From the NCBI GenBank assembly GCA_013399115.1, contig VXAA01002187.1, positions 62,001-126,000 on the forward strand: 64,000 bases of DNA, in the 5' to 3' direction. The notes below the pieces were generated by a model that was given only the letters and a program-made list of their open reading frames with translations, searched no databases and was not told the DNA's origin. This DNA comes from Anseranas semipalmata. Taxonomy: Eukaryota > Chordata > Aves > Anseriformes > Anseranatidae. Positions 25,051 through 43,900 of the stretch are shown here, piece by piece; position 1 is the stretch's first letter, and each line of letters opens with the position of its first letter. The translations under genes and the position numbers were made by a program.

Positions 25051-26697
25051 ATTCATCTTTTTCCAAGTTTGCATACCAAGAATTACAGTTTCTCTAGAGA
25101 GCATACAAGGAGTTTATTATTAGCAATAACTAACCTAAAAAGAAAAAAAGCTATTTTCCAAACAGTTAAAAAAAAAAAAAAAAGTATTGTTTTTATGACA
25201 GCTAGAGTTCCAGTGAGTAGTACAGCTTGATTCTTCAGGGCAGCCTGACCCTGAAGCAGGTTGCTACCATAATTTACCAGGGATCATACCACAGGTTGCC
25301 GCAGCCGGGAACCTCCAAGTGCTTTTCTCCTTCTCCTGGCTCTACTTTGTTTTTTTCCTAGATTAATTTAAGGCAACTCTTTTACATTCAGGCTCCAGTT
25401 TCTGCTGAGAACTAGGATCCTGAGGCCCCCCTTGTACTCTGGCTCTTCTTTCACAGTACGGTATCATGAAATTCAGGTTCTCACCAGGCGTTCCACCCAG
25501 GAGGAGCACTTGATGACGAGGCCAGATGTACCAATACCAGTCTCACCTTTCTCAACACGGGAGAAAAACTCAATGAGCAATTATTTTCTTGTTCAGCACA
25601 CTAATGTCTTTCAGTTCTTTGAGTCTCAGAATAAAGTGCCTGATTTCTTCCTCATTCTTGCTCGGGATCGGTGCCTCTGAACTTTGTCCAAGCTTTAACC
25701 CAATGTGGAATTCAACCAGCACTGTAGCCTAGGTCAGCTCATAACGTCACTCATGCATAGGAGCGATGACAGAATTGAATCTAAGAAAATTCATATCAGA
25801 AATCTTGGAGATGAGAAGCAGCTGCCAAACATAATTTTAGGAGCATACAGGAAAGACCTAAACAACCATAGCCTGGTGTGATAACATCTGTTTTTGGCAG
25901 CCAACAGTGGATGAGCCAGTGCTGGAGGTGGTAACTGCTGATTCCAAAGCTCGTCAAAAAGACCAGAAAGGCACAGCCAAGTGATGGCAGCTCAGGGCAT
26001 CAAAGCACATCTTACACTGCTAAGCTGTGTTTCCCAAAGTTCAAATTCACGGATGGTCTGTAAAAATTATGTTTTTATTTTCATTTACAGAGAAGTAGCA
26101 CTTGTGGCAAAAGACTCAAGGACATTTTGGGAGTTCCTGCTGTCACTGACAAAGCCCAAAAGTAAATCAGGAGAGCTTTTCCATTTGGGGATGGGGGACA
26201 GCCTTTGGAGTTTAAAGGTAATTCTTAACTTTACAGTGTGCAGTTCACTTTTATTTTTTTTTTTTTCCCATCAGCTTGGACTAGTTTATTTTGCGCACAA
26301 GCTTTCCTAACAGCAACTAAGGCAGACTTCCCACTGCAGCAGCTGCAATGCTGTTTCAGGAGCCTGGACGCAGCACCCCACTGCCCATCCACCGGGAGAA
26401 AGACTGCGGTGAAGCCCGCAGCTCGAGGTTCTTCCCTGCACACCTCCCAGGGGAGCCCATCTCCTCGGGGCCCTGGCCGGCTACGAGGGACGGGTGTTGC
26501 CGCAGGCTCCTGACGGGGGCACGGCCGCCTGGGGGGCGGTAACGCTGCGCCTGGAAGGGGACCGCGGCCACCGGGAGCAGAAGGAGGAAGGGAAACCCGC
26601 ACCGCCCAACGGCGGTTAAAGCGACCGTTGGGCCCGGCCCGCCCCGCCTCCGTCACGGCCCTTCTCCCCACCGCCCTCCCGACGTCCCGCGGCCGCT

Positions 26698-26751
26698 GCG
26701 ATTGGCCGCTTCTTTTCCCGCGTGACGCGGCGCCGGGCGGCGATTGGCCGC
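26698..26751. promoter_or_regulatory. Two identical 12-base CCAAT-box modules
   Basis: GCGATTGGCCGC occurs at 26698-26709 and again at 26740-26751, a spacing of 42 bases. ATTGG is the reverse of CCAAT, the NF-Y core. Paired CCAAT boxes about four helical turns apart are a common design of TATA-less promoters (family knowledge). Binding here is inferred. Confidence 0.6.
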
Positions 26752-26859
26752 GGCGCCGCGGCGGGCTGTAGGCCGGAGCGCTGGGCGGCGGGGGGCCGGG
26801 CGTGACAGCCGTGCGGTTACCGTGGTGACGCGGCCGTGCCCGGAAATGGGAGGGCGCCG

Positions 26860-26873
26860 NNNNNNNNNNNNNN
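26860..26873. other. Assembly gap (14 N) in the PIGA promoter
   Basis: Run of N in the most GC-rich part of the window. The true sequence and length here are unknown, so the PIGA 5' UTR exon cannot be defined reliably. Confidence 0.99.
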
Positions 26874-26971
26874 CGGGGCTGGCCGGAGCTGCCGGGCGCT
26901 GCGGCGCGGCCTGCGTGTGAGAGATGGCCCGGCCCGGCGGCGGGGAGGGGTCCGCGGGGTCCTCGCGGTGA

Positions 26972-33738
<6,767 letters not shown>

Positions 33739-34614
33739 AATGCACAAATGGAGAGAAAAAATGCATCAGTCCCTAAAGGTTTTGAAGCTTGCTGTTAGAG
33801 ACATTACTTTTTAAATTCTACTGTTTCTTTCTGAAGTTCTTTGAAAGAAACTTGGTTAAATGCACTACCTCAATTTAGGATTATGTTTTAATTTAGTTTT
33901 GGATTCTTGCAAGTATACGGACATCTCTTTTGCACTTAAAGCTGGGGGGAGAACGTGGTTTTTTATATGTGTCCAGAGCCTTTGAGACAAAAATAATACA
34001 TTTTTCTCTAGAAGTTGAATATTGCAGATCATGAGTGTAAACTTTTGTGGTATTTGGAAAAGCAAAACACAAAAATTATTAGCTTATGGTAGTCCTTGTC
34101 AATTCCTGATATTTACTGTGATTTTTATTTTGAGACATATTTAAAAAAATTAAGTACCGAACAAAACATACCTTTTCTCTCCGAAGATGAAAATGGAACT
34201 TGAAGTTAATCATTAATTAATTATTACTGTGGAATTTCGTATTACCATAAATTCATTATTACCGCAGAAATTTCAGAGACTTACTTCTAGCAGTTTTGTC
34301 CCAGTGACAGTTTTGCATGCACAGCAATATTTTGAAGTTCGTCCCTCATGAAAATAGATCATCCTGTTGCTAAATCAAAACTCCATAAAGAAGTTCTGAT
34401 ATTTTCAGAAGTGCTAATTTTGTCCTGGTAACTTACAAATGTGAAACTGAGGTAAAGCTTATGTCTTTTTTTTTTAAAGTACATAGGTGGCTTTTCTAAA
34501 AATACATAGGTGAAGGAATGATATTATTTAGAGATTAGCATAATAATAATTAGCCTTCAGAATCAGCTCAGGCCTGAGAACACCTCCAGCAGACTATGCC
34601 AAAGTGTGAAGTAA

Positions 34615-34647
34615 CGTGTGTGTGTGTGTATGTGTGTGTGTCTGTGT
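34615..34647. repeat. (GT)n microsatellite in the PIGA 3' UTR
   Basis: Imperfect GT dinucleotide run with TA and CT interruptions. Confidence 0.85.
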
Positions 34648-35809
34648 CAGAATGCGAGAGAGAAATCTGTGAAGGGCTTAACAAGCCTTAACAAGCGCCA
34701 TCGTACTCTCTCTGTGTTGGTTTTTTTGTTTGTTTAACTTCTTCTCTTTTTGTTCCCCTGCTCTTGACGTAAATGGCATTTCAGTCCGTCTCTGGGAGGG
34801 ACAGTGTTTAGTGTGCATGATTTCACCTAGACCACACCAGAGACACTGTCAGACAGGTCCTGCAAGTTAAATCTGGGGAAGGCATCCCTTAAATGGAGGT
34901 AACCAATAGATATGCTTTTCTTGAGGAGGCAAAAAAAAAAAAAAAAAGATTTCCTTGAATCTGTTAGCAGTAAGTAAATTATACCTGGGACAATAGACAG
35001 CAGAACATACAAATATGAGAGGAGGCAAACTTCGCTCATCTATGTCACCCTCAAACTACCCCCTGCCTAATGCACTGAGTTAATTTCTTTTTCAAGCATC
35101 ACTGAAGACTGAAAATCTTAAGATTTTATGACCCTGAGTATTATGCATTGTTGGTCACTGTATTAATATTAAAACTGTGCAATATGAAAATACTGTTTTC
35201 AAACCCTTGAAGGGCAGTATTTGAATCACAGCTTCTGTCAATATCATCTTGTTTCTGTAGAGATACATTTACTCTAACTTATGATATTTAATAATTTCAT
35301 TGAACATGAAACATGGAAAGGTATTACAAAATACATGCCATATACGATGTATTTTCTTCTAATAGAATTTTTAGCCTTTGATACATAACGTACAATATGC
35401 ATTGTATTACAACTTGAATTTTTCAAACTCTACATTAAAGGTGGAGGTCAGCTAAAATGGTGCCACACATTATTGATAAATGGGTGGAATTAAGGTAATA
35501 TTTTACTTTTAAAAGTTACTTTTTTATAACAACATTGTGGTTTATAACAACTTTTTAAAAATGCTTATTATCATTCCAGGGAAATGTTGTGTTATTTCTT
35601 TTAATAATATTTTGTTGTTTCTGGTTTATTTCTTTTTGTTTCCCACAACATCTACAAACACAGATTTAATTTTCAACAGGATTGTGAGAATCTGTTGAAA
35701 ATAATTCCATTTTTTCTTTTTGTGGAACATTGTGTACTTATAATATATTTGTTATACTTGTTATAGTCTGGAGTAATTTACAGTTCATATAAATGTTTAT
35801 TTCCTTTTC

Positions 35810-35815
35810 AATAAA
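35810..35815 (+). terminator. Likely PIGA polyadenylation signal
   Basis: AATAAA in the context TTTTCAATAAAGAATGGG, followed by T-rich and TGTGGG sequence. It is the first canonical signal I noticed after the stop codon. Confidence 0.5.
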
Positions 35816-38800
35816 GAATGGGTATTTTTTATTAATATGTGGGAACGTACAATTAGAAAATACAGAAGTATACTCCATGCTTCTGCTTTCCATCACTGGT
35901 GGTTGGACTTCATCTGATAAAGATGATGATCAAAAAACATCTTACACAAGCTGAAAAATTTAATCCATAACTGGTTTAACTACGAATATACTGTTTCTCA
36001 AGTAATGCAACTCGCATTGCGCATAATTCTTGCAGGCCAGATTCACTTGCCTACCTTGTGCAGTAGAGTAAGGGATGATGTCACTGTCACTCAGTCACTT
36101 ACAGTTTTAAAAAGCACCAGTGGGTGAAATGGAAAAGTTTAAATAAAGTTATCACAATAATAAGAAACTGAGCAGAGTTGATGGGTATATTTTAGGAATA
36201 TATGCTTAGAAATGAATAAAATAACCATTTAATAAATCTAAAATATTTTGGTTGTGCCTGTAAGTAATGTTTGATCATTGGGAAATACTAAGAAAATGTT
36301 ACCAAATAGAGAATGATACTGGCTGAGTAACATCTTGCATAGAGGAAAGCCTTCCGTGTGGAGGAGGAGGGAACACCCAAAACCCGTCTGTACGGAAGCT
36401 TCATTGCTCCCCTTTGTAGAAGGGACCATGTAGTGCACCCAGAAATGTTTTGAACCGCTTTATTTTAGCGATGGAAATCTTGCATTGATTGGTAATGAAA
36501 TTGTATCCCACAGGCACAAGGAGAAATTGTTTCCAATACTTTATATGCAGACACTGTGAACTAAGGTATAGACAGCACGTTGATAATTGAAAATTGTATG
36601 TTAAATCAGAACAAGTATCAAGTAAAGTATGAATGTAAGATTCACCTTACAAACTGTGTTTTAGAGGATCTGGATAGATCTGTAAGAAGATAACTGCACT
36701 GTAATGAACTTACTTTTTGTGATCAAGCTTTTATGCATCTTTAAAAAAATAAACTTATTTTCCCCTTTTGATATTTACTTTGCTTTGCTAGTCCTTTTAT
36801 TCATATCTATCTTCTTAGGCTTACAAACAAATAGTTGTAAAATTGCATCCGTTTGATGCTCATTAGGTACAGACACTGTAAACAGATATAAGAACAATCA
36901 ATCTCAAAAGAAAATGGTTTTACAAACATTTCTTTTAATAAAAAAAATAAAGTATTTTTAATATGTTGCTTGATTTGCTATCATTAAACTACTCTTGGCA
37001 TATTTGCTGTATATCTTTCATGACACTCAGTAGTACATTGACTTGTATAGGTTTCTAATTACTCTAGCACTGACATAGTCGCTTGGATGAAAGGCATATA
37101 TTTGTTGTTAAGGAAATAAAGCTAAAGGCAAGATGCAGTTATACACCTGAATCTATCATTGTACTGAAATTATGGATTTTTCCTGTAAACTTAACAGGTA
37201 GATTGGATTTACAGGTTCTGACTTGTTACAACACTGGCTTAACTCTGGAGATGAGGTTTGTGTGGGATTCATTGAACTTTACTGTGAATAAGCTGGTTGT
37301 CTAGTACATGCTAGGTATTAAGCTTGTTGTTTAATCAGGAGTGACTGATGGAATGCATCTAGAGGGTGAGTCATCCTGTGCTACCATGTAGCACATGTGT
37401 TGGAGACAGATAGAAGGAATTTTATTACCTGCTGGAGTTCCTCATCTTCCTGCCCAGAGAGTAGAAGGAGTTTAGATAACCAGAATTTGTGGTGCGATGG
37501 GCTGTGTTTAGGTGAGATGAATCCTACACCTGCTTGTTTGAGAGCAACCAGTGAGTCACTATATACATCCCTTTGTAAAAGCAGGAGTGTTGCAACTCTG
37601 CTGATCTAAGGATGCAAATGAAGCAAGGCTTTCATGGGAGGTAATATCATTTATTAGATCAAACTGATAGAAAAGAAATAGCTAGGCTCCCTGGCACATA
37701 TCCTTGTTCAGATCTCTTCCCTTAGAGATAAAGTTTTTTTTTTTTTTTTTTAAATTATCTTACTTTGAAAATATTTGATAGTTAAACTCTCAGCTGAATA
37801 CATTAGAGATACACTGCTGAAATTCAAAGACTGCCAAGCATAAGAGTAGACTAACTCCTCTTTAATTTCTTTGGGAAGAGGTTCCCTCTAATCTTTATTC
37901 CCTTGCCAAATTCTTCAGGTCACATCTGACATATTTCTTAGTCTTGGCTAAAGTTAAGGTGATCCATAATAAAAACGAGTTTTCTTCTAAGCTTGGACTG
38001 TCTTGTCTTTGGTGCTTATTCCTTGCAGACTTCTAAATTAAGAAGGCTATATAAAAATTAACTTTCCAGTTCTTCAGAGGATCTAGCTAAATTACTTCTA
38101 CTCATCTACCAAGTCATGACAGTTTTATTGAAGGATTAACATATCTTCTGAATATTTTGGTATGACAATTTGGTAATCACTGTAGCCAAAAGCTATTCAT
38201 GGAGGAGCTTAGGCATCCTGCTGAAGTTCTCAATAAGGCGTGTTTTTTCTACCAAGTGCTGACTTGCTCAGTCCAGCCCTGTAGCCTATTGATAAGTTGC
38301 ACAATCCAACCCATTCAAAACACAACACAATGACAAGGCAGTGAGGGAGATGATGTTCCTGTTTCTGCATTGTGCTCTCCCATCGTGTTACATCTCTTCT
38401 CATGCCTGTGTTCTGTTGCTCCCTTCCTTTAGTTTTAGAAATGCCAGATGTTTCTGAGTGATCACACCAGATCTTGCTGTTGCTTACCTGACTACCACCT
38501 TCACCAGCGTTAATACTTCCCACCATGCTGTTTAGCTGTCTTCTTACTGATGACTTTTTTAATTCAATGCAATCATCTTCCTAGTGTTCTTATACACTGA
38601 AAGCAGATTAAGAGATTACATGAGTTTTTCTCAAATGAGTCCATCAGTTAATTAAAATCTTTAGCTGTGCTGTTCTGAAGCCAGGAGGGTGATTTTGCTG
38701 CTATACAAATGAAGCTTGTCTTTCTGGTGTAGTCATTTTCCTCTGACTGCTTACACAGTGGTCACAGATTTTTAGACCATCTAGAGAGCTTTTCATTATT

Positions 38801-39184
38801 ATTGGAGTTTCCTGCTCCTTCAGGGTTAAGAGAATTTCAGTGGAAATCATCTGATCTCCAGTTTCTTGTGTTTTTCTGAGGGTTGCGGACTTGTCCAATT
38901 CTACCTACTATCCAGCAGGCTGACTGTGAAGGAAGATCAATGGATCTCCATTGCAACCAAATGTCTGTTTTGTGGTCATTCTAGTAAAATGTATCAAAAA
39001 TCCTATCAAAAGCCAGTTTTGTGGATTCCACGTGAGAAAGATTTCTCCATCATTTAGGCTGACCTTTTCATTGTAGTGATCGTATCCCCCCCCTTTTTTT
39101 TTCCTTTTTGTTTGTATCCTATTCTTCTGGCTTCAGGAGGAGTGTTTTCATTATCACATATTTTTCTAGGGCTAACTGATCATC

Positions 39185-39191
39185 NNNNNNN
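39185..39191. other. Assembly gap (7 N) beside a poly-T run
   Basis: Short N run followed twelve bases later by a run of 25 T. It is probably a sequencing or assembly problem caused by the homopolymer. Confidence 0.99.
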
Positions 39192-40698
39192 TAAATGATA
39201 ATCTTTTTTTTTTTTTTTTTTTTTTTTGGTTCACCTCTGGTTGCTAATTTCTGCTTTTTGTTTCTCAGTTTAGCAAACTTAAATGTATTAGGAACTGTAA
39301 GAAACTTAGTTCCTTAGCTGAACTTGTCTTGCTGCATAGTCATTATATTCACCTGTCTTGTCATGTGGCAAACAGGATCAAAGTGACCGAAAATTGGTGA
39401 TTTTCCTTCCTTGGATTCATATGTGTTACGGTTTCTACCATTATATTATATTACTGTGGAAGGAAAGTTGGCTTAATTTTTATGTAAGGTGTTAAGTTAT
39501 CGGTAAAAATGTAATATTTTGGTTTAATTCAGAATTTTAGAAAAATGGTTTCACTTGAAATAATGAAAACAAAACAAAAACTTGCAGTGTTTTTTTTCAG
39601 TCTGTCCACACATGTTTTGCACAGAATTCTGGTGCACCTGGGAGGGCAGAATGCTGTAGACAGCAACGTATGTACTAAGTCAGCTATTTTGCTACAAAAC
39701 AAAACAAATTGCATCTTAAATGTTCAGGGTAATAATTTGCTATAAAATTTCTTTCTGTATATCCACCAACTCCTTGGGATGTCCCACTCTTTCCTTTGAC
39801 AGGTGTGTAAGTTGAAGAGTAGGAGATACAAAAAAAAAAAAAAAGAAAGAAAGAAAAAAGAAAAAAATCTCCCTCCTGTTGTACTTTTGGGAAAATAGTG
39901 ATAAAGAAATGTTTAAATGAAAAGGAAATGGGGTGTTCTACAGAGATTCAGTTAATTACATGCAGAAAAAATACTCTGTTCTCTCTGGAAGCCATATGTT
40001 CTCAGAAAGAAAATAAAGGAAGTTAAAGAAAGAGCACATCTTCTTTAGTTGCAAATATTACACCTTGGATTCAATGATGGATAATGTAAAAATATTTCCA
40101 TTCTTTCAAAACAGTAAGATGCTGGTTGCAAGAGATATTAATAGACACCGTTCTTTATCCCTGAGTGATAGAAAATATCAGTATGCTATCATGCGTTTCT
40201 GATTACACACTTTTAATATATTTTTTCCCTCATAGAGTAACTTTGACTTCTTAGCCCTGGCTGTGAAAATACATGGTTTTATTTCAGATTCTTTCGTGAT
40301 AATGTTTTTCTTTGATATGCTTGCCTTTGTTCTGTATCTGAGTACTAGCAAGGCCTGTTACCAAGATAGGAAAGACAGAAGAGTGTTCTTCTTGCAGTAT
40401 CTCTGAAGCATTTCTGCTGCTTTGCATACCTAGCCTTTGTAAATTCAACTGCTGTATCAAAGAGTAAATATAATGTGGATATATAGGCTTTCAGGTGGTA
40501 TGGAGAACTTCTATCTGAAAATGTCTTCTAAAATCCATACTCGTGTGTGTCTGGAAAAGATTTTTTTTTGTTTGTATCCTATATGACATGGGATTTTCAG
40601 ACTATCTTATACTTGGTATTGTTATTTAGTATCAAATAGCCATACCAAATAAAAACGAATGTATTTTTGGTAACTGAGGAACAGCAAGTTCTGGAGGG

Positions 40699-40718
40699 TT
40701 TAAAATAGATGACATATG
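40699..40718 (+). promoter_or_regulatory. Possible ASB11 core promoter: TATA/MEF2-like box and E-box
   Basis: TTTAAAATAG at 40699-40708 lies about 75 bases before the ASB11 ATG and is one base off the MEF2 consensus. It could equally be a TATA-like element. CATATG, an E-box, follows at 40713-40718. There is no CpG island here, which would suit a tissue-restricted promoter. The transcription start is unknown. Confidence 0.3.
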
Positions 40719-40780
40719 ATACCAATAATAGCCCGGTGCAACTTAGCAGACCTGAGAAACTATTCAAAGGGCAAACCAAA

Positions 40781-40958
40781 ATGGAGGGCAGTTCTATACT
40801 CCACGCTTTCACTAACATTTATTTTGCCATTTTTGCTTTGTTTTGCTTCAAGCTTTTAATTAAGATTTCCTTGGCTCTGCTGACCCATTTCTATATTGTT
40901 AAAGGCAACAGAAAAGAGGCTGCCAGGATAGCAGAAGAGATCTATGGAATAGTCCCAG
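40781..40958 (+). CDS. ASB11: ASB11 coding exon 1 (membrane-anchoring N-terminus)
   Basis: 178 bases. It encodes [20 protein letters not shown], a long hydrophobic stretch, then [15 protein letters not shown]. It leaves in phase 1 at CCAG|GTAAAG. The hydrophobic segment matches the long isoform of ASB11 that associates with the ER. Confidence 0.93.
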
Positions 40959-43900
40959 GTAAAGTAAAAATATGGACATTCTAACATTCAGGTGTCTATT
41001 TGCTACATATTTGTAACTTAGGATTTAAATCACTGAGTTGCCATAAAATGAGGAGTCTGTTACTAAATGCATAGGGTGAATGTTTTAACCTGCAGTGCCT
41101 TCCAGTTCTGAGGTCTTTGCATTGTCAGTATGTTGGCATGCTTTAGGTGTGCAAAATATGAGACTCCAATAGTTACCCGGCTAGAATGAGGACGACATTT
41201 GCTCAAGGCACTACAGTAGGTAAAAAGACCATTCTAGGAAGCAAGGCATTCTTTGGTGGGGGATACAGACAGATTTACTAGCTTTACTGCCAGGGAATAT
41301 TTAGGGAAAAGTTTTAGCATGTTGATATTCTAAAAGGAGATACCAGGAGGATATAATTAATGACTTCATGAATCCTGGCCAAAAATCCCTGTTTTGTTAA
41401 ATCAGGCCATAAAAATGAATACAACTAAAATTGTTCTGAAATATATATGGCACAGGAATATATTGCATTTGCTAGGCTATTTCATAGGTCTTTTCACTTT
41501 CTTTTGGTTTATTTTTTTTCCAAGTAGTTTTACCTTCATCGCATCACTGCTACAATAATGTATAGACAGGCATTTGCATGTCCGGTAATTCCACTAATTA
41601 AAATGACACAATATTTTAAATTTACTACAAATGAGAACATATTTTCCTACTTGAAGACTTGTAGCAGCGTTGTGACATCGCAGATTTTTATGTGACTCAG
41701 TTGTTGGACGCTTGCTTCATGACAAACTGTGCCACCATGAGCAGGCACATGAAAATGAGCAGGGCCATTTGTGGTGTGAGATGGCCACCCAAAGCAATAA
41801 TGTTAAGATCTATCCAAAAGAAAAATGGCAGCAAAGCATTTCTTACAGAGCATTTATACATAGGAATGTCTGTCCCTGGGTTATTAACTTATTTGCTATT
41901 CTTTGGAATATGATTCCAATTATTTATTGCTATCATTTTTTCCCTAGTGCCTTCATGCAGTTGTAGTCTGATGTGTGACAAACAGCAGTTTTCCTTCATA
42001 CAGGTTCTTATCTAAGTGTCTTGAAGTTTAGCAGACTACAACATATTTTTATCTGCAAGTTGCCATTTGCAAAAAGCCATTAAGGATAATCTTTCAAAAT
42101 ACAAGATCATGTGATGCTGTTGCTGGGGCACTAGATTGGATTACAGGCAGAGTTTCACAGCCTCTTCTCTTTGCAGTGAAGTAGTGCAGAAGCAGGGCTT
42201 CCTAACTTATCTGTAGAAGTCTAGAAAACACACAGTATTTTCCGCCATGTCACTCACAACTGTGAAGGGAAGATGTGCCCCGTATGGGAACTATATTTGC
42301 CACACGTTTCAGGGAGGTAGGTTGCTGTGGCTAGCATGGAAGTACGCAGCAGCATGTATTTTCATGGTGAGGCATGTGTGTGCATACACATGTATTTACA
42401 ATGCATGTGAAATGTGCTTGCACATACTATCCAGTATGCATAGGAGTTTAAATAAGGCATGGTAGCTCTATTGTCTGAGTTACCTCTGAACCCTCCTGCT
42501 GGATAAGACCCCTACTTTTTGTCCCTTGCAGTGTTATCAGTCTTCTAACTTTCTGAACTGAGCTTGCCTATTTCAGTTGTCAGCATGAGGAGGGAGGTGG
42601 GATTTTTTTGGATGTTTTCAGGCAAATATTTCTCCATCCCTGCTCGGTTTGTGTTACCATCATTTTGCCTGGTAAGTCCTACTTGGTCGTTAAGAAACTG
42701 GTCGCATATCGTGCTGACTGGTCCTTCCATACCAGCTTCCTGCCCTAGGAGGCCAGAAACAGCTCCTTAAACAAATGGAGACAAAAGTAAAAACACTATT
42801 TAAAACTGTAACCCCATGAGGTGAGGTGCATCCCACTGCTAGGGTAATGAAAACACACTGCAAGGAGGCCTAGGGCTGCAGAAAACCTGGTGAAGCCAGA
42901 GAGCAATGCTGGCTTTAAACCAGAGAGTGGGATGGGTCCTTTTGGTCCATCTCCTCTCCTTCTCCTGTGGCTCTGTGGGCAGTCACTGGCAAATGAGCAT
43001 GACAGCCCCTGCATCCCTCCGGGCTGTGCTGCTGCTGCTTTGGCCAGTGAATTTGCCCCTTGGAATGGTTGGGCTTCATGGGCATTGCAGTGAGAGCTCG
43101 AAATGAGGTCTCCCATGGCCAAGGCTGAAACCACTGCTATGTCCTTGGCCTGAAGTCCCCAGGGATTTTCTGTGCCTCTCATTGAGATCTCTCTGCCTCA
43201 GGTAGCACCTGAAATGGAGATAAATCACCTTTTCCTTTCTCTCTGGTGTGCTGCATAGCTGAAAATATTAAACAGGATATGGGTTTCAAGTACTGTGCTT
43301 GTGGGGTTACTGTACACCACAGCACGAATGCAAACACTGGTGTTGCTTCCATCCTCTGGCACTGTAAATGCACTCCACTTGAGTTGCATTTAATATGGGC
43401 TAGTTGGCTATAAGTGTAGGTAGTAGCTAGGCTAAGGATTTGTTGTTTCATGGCACATGAATAGATTAAGATAAGGAAAAGAGCAAGCTAGCCTGAATGA
43501 AAAGAGTCTGCACAGTTTAACAACTCAAAATGATTAAGAAAAGTGAAACCTCAGGCAGGATTTATTTTTTCATGCCTGTTCTGAAACATTCTAGTGAGGA
43601 GGAGGATGAAACCTGTTACCTGCTAGTCTGAATTGCAGGAAGTTATTTATGAAATTGTTGGTTTGGGAAATAAAACCACCAGGGTCGTGCTAGAATTTAT
43701 TTGATGGACCAGGCGTCCCAGCGTCTCCCTGCTCTGAGACTCTTAGTAAAGCGAAGGGAAGCTGGAATATGATTTGTGACAAAAGCTCCCTAGAACAGAC
43801 AGAGACTGGTATCTTTTACAATATGAGAACTGCAGGGCTTTGAAGTCCCTGGGTGAGTCACAGCAGCACTAAACTCGTGGTCTTTGGTGAAGGGTGGTTT

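Larger units (their letters stand above)
16151..26379. other. VEGFD-PIGA intergenic region, no gene recognised
   Basis: About 10 kb between the VEGFD 3' end and the PIGA CpG island. It contains a (GT)n run at 18366-18392 and A/T runs such as 25171-25185. A stretch at about 23.9-25.9 kb has unusual open frames and may be an old degraded repeat. None of the open frames here has a recognised domain, splice context or codon bias, so no gene is called. Confidence 0.55.
33739..35840 (+). other. PIGA: Probable PIGA 3' UTR
   Basis: About 2.1 kb of AT-rich non-coding sequence after the stop. It includes a (GT)n run at 34615-34647 and an A run near 34931-34946. The first canonical AATAAA that I noticed is at 35810-35815. 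A 3' UTR of about 2 kb is plausible for this gene, but no transcript evidence is available. Confidence 0.5.
35841..40780. other. PIGA-ASB11 intergenic region; low-complexity tracts only
   Basis: About 5 kb of AT-rich DNA. It holds T runs at 37734-37751 and 39204-39228, a 7-base N gap at 39185-39191 next to the second T run, and an A/GAAA-rich tract at 39829-39867. The open frames are short and carry no recognisable domain. No RNA gene was recognised. Confidence 0.6.
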
